Shown here piece after piece: positions 12,476-22,000 of a stretch of DNA of 64,000 bases. The notes beneath the pieces are model-generated. The model was not told where the DNA came from, made no database searches, and worked only from the letters and a program-made list of their open reading frames with translations. The stretch is from Pocillopora verrucosa (taxonomy: Eukaryota > Cnidaria > Anthozoa > Scleractinia > Pocilloporidae), in contig NC_089319.1 of NCBI RefSeq assembly GCF_036669915.1, positions 20,517,385 through 20,581,384 of the forward strand, read 5' to 3'. Positions within the stretch are counted from its first letter, which is position 1. Every line of letters starts with the position of its first letter. The position numbers were made by a program, and so were the translations under genes.

Positions 12476-12686
12476 TTAACTCTGTAACTTCCAGTGATTA
12501 ACATGTAACTTCTCCTTGTAACATCCATACTGTATTCAGCCAACACTAGGTTATAACAATGCTCGAACGTACCAGGTAGAAATTGTTATCTTGATCTATT
12601 ATCAAATCTTTGTGACTAATTTACAAGAAAATGCTTAGCAGGTAGAAGGGAGAAACAACAATCAGATCCAGGAGTTAAATGGTTAA
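12476..12686 (+). mobile_element. TTAA-bounded MITE, family B
   Basis: Begins TTAACTCTGTAACTTCCAGT and ends GGAGTTAAATGGTTAA. The interior shares the family B words GTGATTAACATGTAACTTCT and AACAATCAGATC with the copies at 20.0, 27.6 and 31.3 kb. Confidence 0.65.
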
Positions 12687-14274
12687 GCATTATGTATATA
12701 ACTTACAATGTATCAAAATTTTTTAGATTACTTACCATGCATTTCTGTTGCAGATATTTAAACATATAATTTACAAATTTAAAGATAATATTAACAGTAA
12801 CCATAGTAACCATACTGATAAATGTAGCATCCTTAAAAGAAGTGCCATTTAAAAATGCTTCACGTACAAAACTGTATCAGCAATATTTAGATTGTAATTG
12901 GGTTTAATAAAGGTTTAATCAGCAGAGTGTTTTGGAAATGTTTCCTTTTAAACTTCCACATTTTCTCCTCTGGGTACAAAGGATTTTTAAGAGTAGTTTG
13001 TTTGTTTGTTTGCTTGTTTGTTTTTAAGTCAGAGATAGAAAGAGAAAGAGAGAGAGAGAGGAGGGGGGACTAATTTCTGTACCATTAAAAAAATATATTT
13101 GAAATAAAATATGTGTGATTAAGGCCTGCATCATGTAGCAATGCTGAATGATGAAAAAGTGAGCCATGGAAATGAAACAGTCTCAGGTGTTCAGGTGAAC
13201 CAAGTGAGGTAAAAGTTATAAACTTTCCTGAAAAGGGCTTACTTTCTAAAAATTCTTTTTTACATGACAGTAGCCTTGAAAGATGTCATTTTAGGGGACT
13301 TTTAAAGTATTTGGAAGCACTGAGAGCCAGAAGGGAATTTGGAGGGGGAAAGGGAGATGGGATGTGAGATCTCCTCATGGATCAAAGCTTATGGGTATAC
13401 CTAAAAGAGCCTTCAATGAAGCCAGGTGTAAGATAATGGCACATATGACTGGGCTGGTTTTACAAATTTCAGAGACCTCTTTACACAAACCAACAGAGTA
13501 TTTCATACTTAACAACTATGTGGAGCAAACCTCTGGAAAATACACGGTGACAGCACAGACACTATTTAACACAGGCTTTTAGCCCTATAAAGGTTAACAA
13601 CTCTTTCTTATAATCTTCAGAAACAGTGGGATGTAAGTTAAAAGTGTAAGTGTGACTGTGAATTAGTAGGGCCATACATTTCATCTTAAAATACTCCCCT
13701 ATTTAGTAACTTAATATCAACTTAATTTCTCATTGTTTAGGGTAATATGTACTTTTACTGGGGCTGGATGTCAATTCAGTTGCTGTTTGATACATATGAT
13801 TCTATTTAATAATTTTATCGATTTAAATATCTTATTATTTATGTCCCCATGCAACAAATTCAATAAATCTAAATCTTAATAAGACATAGTCCACATGCAA
13901 TCAATACATTTTGATCTCCGGCCAGATGTGTCAATCATGGGTCATTCATCTACACAGTAATCCTCAGCCAGCTTCTTGTGTCTCAGGACAACAATACAGG
14001 ACAATTTCAAGCTGTTTACACTGAAAGAGGTTTCCACATCAGATGAAATTCAGCTCCTTCCAGGGTGTTCTCTATAATTGGATATAAACAATGAACATGT
14101 ATCTTTTTCTTTGAAATCTCTTTGCTTTCAATTCTTTTAATTTTGCTCAATTTCCTTACAAAGAAAACCAAGACAGAATATCATTTTACACTTCCTTACC
14201 TCTACCAAATCCCAAAGGTGTAACACACTTGAATCACTTCAAGAGGGGACTATTTGGTTTTCAAAAGTTCTGTT
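12687..14274. other. intergenic stretch
   Basis: No gene seen. Simple repeats lie at 12996-13024 (GTTT/GCTT tract) and 13036-13062 (GA-rich tract). Chance reading frames only. Confidence 0.4.
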
Positions 14275-14898
14275 TTAATCCTTCTTTTCCTCTTTTTCCT
14301 GCTCTTTGGATGTTCTCCACAACTCACTAACAAACCTGCCAAAAATGTTTAACATGTGAGAAAGAGCTGAAAATGCTGTTTCACAGACTAAATTAAGAGA
14401 GTAATGGCATAATAGAATCAAAGATTTCTGTAATAAATATGCCAGAATTTATCCCAATTTTTGTCAGAAACAAAGTAGGAAAATGAACTGATTTCTACTC
14501 TAACATAGTTGGGATTGAAGGACCCTGGTGGTATATCCCGACCAAAGCCATCCTCAGGTAGCAGCCCCCTCCCGCTTCCCCCGCTTCCTGGTTGATTGCC
14601 AACCGGTCCTGTGGGAAGGCGCTCTTTCTTTGAAGTCCTTTGTTTTGTAGTGAATATAATTCATGCGGGTGCAAGAAGTTTCATTACGTGTACGAACTCC
14701 TTTTCATCCTTACCAGTTTATAGATAGAAGAAGGCCGGTACTAAGGATGAGCAGCATCAGCACATGGATATTGAAACCAAAACTTATCAAAAGAAATACA
14801 AGCACAATCACAAGACACACGAATATGACGTTGATCGCTGTCAGAAGTCCGCTGTTCACACCGGGCTCAAATATCGACTGAATCACTGCTTGAAACAT
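14275..14898 (-). CDS. Pkr1-like V-ATPase assembly protein
   Basis: Two exons, 14898-14714 and 14335-14275, give 81 residues. The donor is AACTG|GTAAGG and the acceptor TTTTTGGCAG|G, with a split Trp codon across the junction. The protein starts MFQAVIQSIFEPG, which matches the Ser-Ile-Phe-x-Pro-Gly start of the Pkr1 family (fungal Pkr1 is an ER membrane factor for V-ATPase Vo assembly). Two hydrophobic segments follow (about residues 19-39 and 42-60), then NWFVSELW and a charged tail EQEKEEKKD. That layout fits the family. The length is shorter than the yeast protein, whose C-terminal tail is longer. The frame stays open upstream, but Met at 14898 fits the family start. The assignment rests on remembered family features. 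Transcription is divergent from nothing nearby; the ERAL1 gene ends 860 bp away on the same strand. Confidence 0.68.
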
Positions 14899-15435
14899 CG
14901 AGCCGATGTAACATTTACACGTTATCGCAATTTGCACGCGGCTCAGGGCAATTATGAGGAAAAGTTAGTAAGAGGGCAAAACGCTAGTTTCCTCGGTACT
15001 TCAATAGATTTCACCCAGGCACTTCATCAGTCCCAGGCCCTTGGGCGTTGGTAGACCCCAGGCCTTACCAAAAGTTATTACAACGACGTCACAAGATGAT
15101 GAGGTAAATGTTTGAAACAACCACCCGATTTGCTGATTGTTATTGCATTGATTTGCAAAAATTAAGTCCCACTTCATTTATAGTAGTCTGTAGTGCAATA
15201 GAGCTTTTGTCTGATTTTCTTGTAGTGACAGTCCTTGCATTAAGGTATAAAATAGTTCAGTAAAATGTCCCTTGGAAGTCAAGTGGACAGTAACTCAACA
15301 AGTGACATGCCTTTAAAAAGATATTGCCTTTCTTTTCAGTTTTAAGGTATGGTGCTCTATAGACTGAATTTAGTACTACTGCAGATTATAGGGTACAAGA
15401 AAAGAGATTTGTTTCACTCGCATGATACTGATCTA

Positions 15436-15641
15436 TACTTTACACCCTAACATCAGTATGCATATTCTCCATACTGTTCTCTTTACTCTTCCTTATGTGC
15501 TGACAAGGAGAATTTGTTTAACAATCAAGAGCTTCTTTAGTAAATGATCATTATCTTTATTCTCATGACTATGTGTCATTCAGAGACGATATTGTAAGGA
15601 GAAATTAGATGATAATCACTCTTTGGAGTCAAAGGGGTTAA
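15436..15641 (-). mobile_element. composite TTAA MITE (C and A segments)
   Basis: Begins with the family C words CACCCTAACATCAGTATGCA and TTCTCCATACTGTTCTC and ends with a family A terminus (GTAAGGAGAAATTAGATGAT ... GGGGTTAA). It looks like a chimera or a longer parent of both families. Confidence 0.5.
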
Positions 15642-15755
15642 CATTGTTCTCAAAATGGAAAGGATTCATAAGCCATCTTCACAGACCTTTAAACAAGTAT
15701 TGAACTGTGGATGAAATTATATTTTACATGTTATTCAAACTGGCTTTATTCATAT

Positions 15756-18704
15756 TCAGTAACTGTGGAGAGGTGTCTGAAAGCCAACTTTTGCACTGTA
15801 TGAAACATCTACTGTCAATTCCACAGGCTGCCCCAAAGCATCTTCTAAATCTGGTAAAACGAATTGTCTCAACTGTTCCAATTTTTCCATTACACATCTC
15901 CGCTGGCTCTTTGTGCGGCAGTATAGCTTGTGATGAATTCTCCAATGGCCCTCTCTGGCTTCGCACAATACATTCACCTGAAAGTGACAAGATCAATGGG
16001 ATATGAAACAAAAATGTTATGTAAATCATGGATAAACAGGGCTCCAAGTTCAAGTTTTTTTTTCTTTAATTCACCCATCAAGCACCTCGAACCTTTAGCT
16101 CCCAGAAGTGATAAATATGTAACTTCTCCCTATAATATCCATACATAATACAGCAAACAAGTGATGAGACCACTCCAACTTATTAGGTCGAAGTTGTTCT
16201 CTTGATGTCACAGAAAATACTGAAATGTGTAGTAGCTAGAATCAGATCGTGGTAGTTAAAGGGTTAAATTATAACATGGTCACCAGAAAAATTGAGTTGC
16301 AAAACCAAAAACAAAAAACAAAGAAAAAGACATAGTTTGAAGCTACACTGGTTTGCAGATTTAATGAATGTAACCGAAGAAGTTACAATTCATAGACCCA
16401 ACGTTTCGACACTCCTGTCTAGTGCCTTCATCAGGGGTGATCTAAACGCTGCAACAAGAGGTCCTTTTATATGATCACTAATTAGCGGCCTTTTTTCTGA
16501 CGAGGTGTAAATAGGCGTCAGGAAGCAGACCGCCATCGTCACGATTTAAAGGAGTGTGGGCGGAGTTAATGTGCCAAGCCTCCAAACAAAGGCGCTGGTG
16601 GTAACGCCGATTAGTAGTGATAATTTTAGAATTATCCCACCCAATTGTATGGTTGGTTAGGCAAGTATGCTCCGATAAAGCTGAATTTATTCTAAAATTT
16701 ATTCTAAGAATTTATTCTATAAAGCCATTTATTCTATTCCTTGCAATGACTGTGATAACGAATACATCGGACAGACCAAACGCCAGTTTGGTACACGGTT
16801 AAAAGAGCACCAAAAAGTGGTTTTTCTTTGCAAAAAGGAAAATTCAGCTTTATCGGAGCATACTTGCCTAACCAACCATACAATTGGGTGGGATAATTCT
16901 AAAATTATCACTACTAATCGGCGTTACCACCAGCGCCTTTGTTTGGAGGCTTGGCACATTAACTCCGCCCACGCTCCTTTAAATCGTGACGATGGCGGTC
17001 TGCTTCCTGACGCCTATTTACACCTCGTCAGAAAAAAGGCCGCTAATTAGTGATCATATAAAAGGACCTCTTGTTGCAGCGTTTAGATCACCCCTGATGA
17101 AGGCACTAGACAGGAGTGTCGAAACGTTGGGTCTATGAATTGTAACTTCTTCGGTTACATTCATTAAATCTGCAAACCAGTGTAGCTTCAAACTATGTCT
17201 GATTGTCCACCTGGTTGCCGTGTGAACTTTAATATATTTTATTTGAAAGAAAAAGAATAAACATTGAAAAAAATGGAAAAGGAAATTTTGTGCAAATATT
17301 TTTGGTAAACATTTATCAAACTTCAACTTTTGACCATAAACTTTATGCAAGAAATTGTCTGAACTTGCTACTTGATTATCACATAAAAGTTGTCAGATTG
17401 GCAATTTTTGTAAAAGAGAATGATAATGGTAAATTTTCAAAGCACATTCTCTATAGAAATATGCTCTAATGCACTTTACAACACTTTGCAGGGGACTCTG
17501 GCCAGAGTGCATTGACCATGAGTGTTTGTCCAAGCTGGGTTTTGAACCCTCAACCTCCTGCATGACAGTCCATCACTCTATAACCAGAGCTAACCAGGCT
17601 GCAGTATTACATACCCTTTACTTGCCCTGGGAACATAAATGATCGCACCTTCGAGTGCTGTTAAATTGCAGGGTATCTACTTTATAAAACTATCACATGA
17701 TTTGTTAATAAGCAAAGATGACCACAGGGTCCTGATTAACTACCTACCTGCCTGATCTGCCATGGTATTTCATGTTCATACAACTGCAAAATTTTCTCTC
17801 TAAAAATTTCATGCATTATCTGTTCAAAGTTCTGGTCTGTGGCTGTATCAGCAGGAAAAAGCCAATCAGCAGGCTTTGCTTTAACAGCGAAATATTTCTT
17901 GAGATCATCGATCCCATCTCCAGTTCTGGCCGAGACCATGAATACATGCTCAAACCCACTCCACCCACCCTCGTCTTTGTAACCCCATTCATCCTTTTCA
18001 CGGTCATGCACTAAGACTGTGGCTATATCAAGTAATCTGGTCTTTACTTTGACAACATCGATCTTGTTTAAGATCAGAACTGACGGCAAGTCTGTGTGAT
18101 TCTCCAAGTTGGTTAGAATTGTTTCGGGAATTACCATACTCCTTTTCCTGTCAGCAGCATCAATTAAAACAGCTATTACATCAGCGTCATGCAGTGCATC
18201 ACTTGGAGCTCGCATGTGCTCACGGGTCATTTTCAACCGTCTAGCCGTTGGGATGTTTACAATTCCTGGTGTATCTAGCAGTACTATTTGAGCATCGCCG
18301 AGTGCGAACACTCCAGTTGTCTGCCTACGTGTGGTATGAGGGACTGCTGTAACCGCAGAGATCTTGTCCCCAATTAAACAATTTGTTAACGTCGATTTTC
18401 CACTGTTTGCCTCTCCTATAATCGCCACTTTTAGTAGCCTTGTTCGTGGCAAACCTTTATTCTTTGAGTTACTTTTTAAGTCGTTCTTGTTTGTAACACT
18501 TCGATCTGCAGTTCGATCTGTTTCCACGTCTAGATTAGAATCACTTGCCAAACTCCTATGGCCCAGAAGAAAGAACCTTTCGACGTAATTCTGCGTTTGG
18601 ACAACACTGCTCGAATACTTTTGCGGATTTAAGAGAGCAAAAACATTCCCTGTCCAGATGGACCCCATTTTTCTGCCACAACTCAACCACGTGCGGGCCG
18701 CCAT
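15756..18704 (-). CDS. ERAL1: ERAL1-like mitochondrial Era GTPase
   Basis: Two exons, 18704-17748 and 15977-15756 (phase 0), encode 392 residues. In animals Era-like 1 binds mitochondrial 12S rRNA and helps assemble the small mitoribosomal subunit. Residues 1-55 are basic and Ser-rich, like a mitochondrial leader. The GTPase motifs are intact: G1 GEANSGKS (97-104), G2 TTRRQTTG, G3 DTPG (144-147), G4 NKID (213-216) and G5 SAR (258-260). REKILQLYEHEIPWQI opens the C-terminal KH region, and exon 2 continues it (WRIHHKLYCRTKSQ ... EKLEQLRQF). The usual KH GxxG loop (GPKG in the human protein as I recall it) is missing at the expected place, where VMEKLEQ stands. The intron holds the Penelope-like palindrome, a SINE and a MITE. 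The gene is divergent from the arrestin-domain gene, with 317 bp between start codons. Confidence 0.85.
16090..16267 (+). mobile_element. TTAA MITE, family B, shortened
   Basis: Shares GTAACTTCTCCCTATAATAT and ends GTTAAAGGGTTAA. It is shorter than other B copies because of internal deletions near the right end. Inside the ERAL1 intron. Confidence 0.6.
16399..16451 (-). ncRNA. hammerhead-ribozyme-like motif, left arm
   Basis: Mirror copy of the motif at 17077-17129, on the minus strand, with the same CTGATGA core, stem II and GAAA box. Confidence 0.5.
16730..17050 (+). pseudogene. Penelope GIY-YIG endonuclease fragment
   Basis: An open frame of 106 codons ending in TAG at 17048-17050. It starts YSIPCNDCDNEYIGQTKRQF and continues GTRLKEH. 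This carries the Cys-x2-Cys just before the Tyr-Ile-Gly half of GIY-YIG, the Gln-Thr-x-Arg and the Arg-x-x-Glu-His of the family, as in Penelope-like elements. The N-terminal half (reverse transcriptase) is absent, so this is a 5'-truncated copy. The second half of the frame lies inside the right arm of the inverted repeat. Confidence 0.7.
17077..17129 (+). ncRNA. hammerhead-ribozyme-like motif, right arm
   Basis: Core CTGATGA (17094-17100) and GAAA (17121-17124) enclose a 5-bp stem II (GGCAC with GTGTC, loop of 9). CAGCGT (17077-17082) pairs with ACGTTG (17124-17129) as a 6-bp stem III, leaving GTT as the NUH cleavage triplet. Stem I, formed by the ten bases before CTGATGA, is not evident, so activity is uncertain. 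Known background: Penelope elements carry hammerhead ribozymes. Confidence 0.55.
17480..17605 (-). mobile_element. tRNA-derived SINE fragment
   Basis: On the minus strand a tRNA-like head runs from about 17605 to 17535. It has an A-box-like GGTTAGCTCTGGTTATAGAG, an anticodon-arm-like GGACTGTCATGC (GTC, Asp-like) and a B-box-like GGTTCAAAACC. Mismatches exclude a working tRNA. Inside the ERAL1 intron. Confidence 0.55.
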
Positions 18705-19021
18705 GTTTGTGTTTATTCTGGCTTAGTCCTCCTCAACTTTTGATCAAAGGGCGCCTCAGCTCGCTAAACTAACGATCAGGAGCCTTCGATTCGAAAGTTT
18801 TGGAATTTATGCGAGAAGGAAATCAATTTAGGGCGTGAATTTACATTTTTCATAAATTCGAGGGGTTTAAACTACGTCTGCAAACGACGCATCTTTAGAA
18901 AGTGAGTTAAGATGAGCATATTTTAATGCAAACATTTTTTGACCCAAGGGATTTCCAAATCAGTCTTCTAGGCTAAAACACAATGAAGATCTCAAGTATG
19001 TAAGACTGATCGTCGTAGAAG
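18705..19021. promoter_or_regulatory. shared divergent promoter region
   Basis: The 317 bp between the start codons of the ERAL1 (-) and arrestin-domain (+) genes. No TATA box was seen. A bidirectional promoter is inferred from geometry alone. Confidence 0.4.
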
Positions 19022-22000
19022 ATGAGTATCAACAGGATAGCGATAAGGACAAACAAAGGAAGTTATATCGGTGGAGAAAAGATTTACGGGTAAGAATCAG
19101 TCTTTTCTTGTTGTTCTTGTAGAACTCGTTTCGCACCTTAAATTTGTCAATAATAGATCAAATTAACATATCAAGGTCCCTCAATTTAAATCTCAGTCTT
19201 TTCTGAGATTTAAATTTACTGGTCAATCTTAGCCGTGTATTAGTTTTCGTTTCGAAGCTGTATTTGTTTGCGTCATGCCGAAATTCATCACGCAAATGTC
19301 GAAAGTTTGGCAAGTTCATACTTTCAGCATTTGATTCGGCACATCTGTCGATAAGCAGCAAATTGCCCAAACACGTCACTTACAGGAAGTAGATGGTAGT
19401 GGAACGAAGGGAGAGAGGGCTGAAATTTCAAAGCGGAGAGGATGGTGCTCGGTAAGATTTCTACACAGCCACATGCCATAATCGTAAAAAAGAAGCTCTT
19501 TTCTCAAAAGCAATCTATTGTTTTTGCCATTTTTTTTTCTATCCAAGAACTGTATGCATAGTGGAACTGTGCAGAAATTTTTCTGGGTGCTCAAATGAGG
19601 ATTGTGTTCACACTAGAAAAAAAAATTGAGATTAACACTGCTCGTACATCCCTGCCCTCCCACCAAAGGTAAAAATGTTTCTGGAACAACGTGGATTCCT
19701 AAAAAAGCATCAGGACCCTGGAATTTAATCTAGCAAGGGGAACAAAAAACTGAAAGGTCATTAGAACAATTAAGATCATTTTCATATTTGTCTCAGATCT
19801 ACAGAGTGATTAATTGGGGAGTGACCAGGATATAATTTCTCCTTAGATTATCAATACAGTATCATGAAGACAAGTGATGAGAATAAATAAAATATTAATT
19901 GAGGGATTATTGGTTGATCTAATATCAAATTCTCCAAAATGACATTATAAGAATTTTGTGGCAGAGAGTAAGGAGCATTACTACTGAGATCTTTGGAGTG
20001 TAAGGGTTAAATAGCTAATTAATTTCTCCCAGAAGTGATTAACATGTAACTTCTCCCTATAATATCCATACATTATTCAGCAAACAGGTGATGAGAATAC
20101 TCAAACTCATCAGTTACAAGATATTACCTTGATCAAACACCAAATTCTTATAACTAACGTACAAAGAAATGTGTAGCTGCTAGAAGGGAGAATTAACAAT
20201 CAGATCTTGGGAGTTTAAGGGTTAAATAATGTTTATCAATTGATTTTTTTCAGGACTGTGTATCTATGGATTTGTAGCACTGATCCATGCAGAGGAGTGA
20301 AACTGAAATTCAGAGGATATGAAAAATGTAAGCTGTGACAATAAAATGTGTATTTTCTATCGATTTTTAACTCTGGATCTTATCAACCTCTTGAAACATG
20401 TGCAAAAGATGAAAAACAACTCAAACAAAACCATTAACCCTTCAATCCCTACAAGTGAAAAGGTTCTAATTCCTCTTGAAAATCTATCCCTTAAATCAAA
20501 TTTTTATTTTAAATCACAAGAATAAAGGAAATGATTGGCAACTAACAAAGGTCTTGATGGTTTTACAAATTCTCCCTGTTAGAACATAGGAAATGTATAG
20601 AGAACAGTATGGAGAATATGCATTATGATGTTAGGGTTGAAGTATCATTATGGCCAATATATTAAGTGCCTAAAATTTTGCTACTTAACAAGCAAAGCCT
20701 TATAAAACAAATGAATATAAATTTAACTTTGGGTCATTCAGTACTGCCATTTTGTTGCTCCACTTTACTCCTATATTATTGCCCTGTTCTGGCATGTAAT
20801 ATTGTGGTATATTTTGAATATGGTGATATGGTGTAATTGTGGAATGATTATATTCATAATTAAGCGATTTGGTTTTCAGGTGAATGGGAATTTCGAGAAA
20901 TACAGCAAGACGTAGAAACTCAGTTACCAGTTGAGAAGATAGGAACCAAAAATTCAAGGAGAGATATGTTCAGAGCTGAACTGCGACTCATTGAATATCC
21001 TGGTAATATTTTACATTGTAGCTTAGAAAAACACATTTTCAACAAAATTAAGATACAAAAACATGTTGAAGAGATGTCCATTAATTATGGGGTAGGTGAC
21101 CACATGTTTAACCCTTTACAACTCAATATCAACATGTGTTTTCTCAAAGCCTGTTTGCTTGCAACTGTGTTGATATTATAAGGAGAAATTATTTCTTGAT
21201 CACCTTTGGGAGTCAGCCCTTTGAACCCTAAGAGTGAATAACTTAGAATAATGGAAATGGTTATTATTCAAAGAAGTTTTTGATTGTTTGATAAATTCTC
21301 CTGGTCAGCACTTTAGAAAATTTATAGAGAAGTGAGTACAGAGTATATGCAATCTTAATTATGTAAGGATGTAAAGGAGTAAAGTCAACTTTTTCAAATT
21401 GTCTCTATCCTCTCAAGCTCAGTGCCTCCAGCTTCAGTCAGTTTCCCTGGTGAAAATCTTTCAAGGATCTTTAAGGATCTTTCAAGATCTTCATGAGGAC
21501 CTTTGAGGATCCTCTTGAGGATCTTCATGAGGATCTTCAAAATTCTTGTTAAGATCTTCAAGGATCTTTGATTTTCTTGCCAAGATCTTCAAGGATCTTT
21601 GATTTTCTTGCCAAGATCTTCAAGGATCTTTGATTTTCTTGCCAAGATCTTCAAGGATCTTTGATTTTCTTGCCAAGATCTTCAAGGATCTTTGATTTTC
21701 TTGCCAAGATCTTCAAGGATCTTTGATTTTCTTGCCAAGATCTTCGAGGATCTTTGACTTTCTTGCCAAGATCTTTAAGGATCTTTCATTTTCCTGTCAA
21801 GATCCTTGAAGATCTTGTCTGGATCTTCAAAGATCTTTACATGAACTTTGAAGATCCTTTAAAGATCTTTGAAAATTCTTTGAGGATCTTCCAAATTCTT
21901 GTTAAGATCTTTGAGGATCTCTCATTTTCTTGCCAAGATCTTCAAGGATCTTGTTGAAAATTTTGAAGATCCTTAAAGATCTTGGAAAGAAAATAAAAGA

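Larger units (their letters stand above)
16328..17200. mobile_element. inverted Penelope-like element fragments
   Basis: A near-perfect inverted repeat: arms 16328-16688 and 16840-17200 (361 bp each) around a 151-bp spacer. The right half reads as the 3' end of a Penelope-like retroelement: a GIY-YIG endonuclease frame (16730-17050), then a noncoding tail. The left arm is the same tail in reverse. Penelope elements are known for such partial inverted copies and for hammerhead ribozymes in their terminal repeats; both appear here. It lies in the ERAL1 intron. Confidence 0.75.

Noticed and set aside
17054..17350. 98-codon frame on the minus strand, repeated at 16292-16474 on the + strand
   Set aside because: Both are antisense readings of the Penelope-like tail duplicated by the palindrome.
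17535..17605. Possible tRNA-Asp gene
   Set aside because: The A and B boxes and an Asp-like anticodon arm are visible but the arms do not pair well enough; better read as a SINE head.
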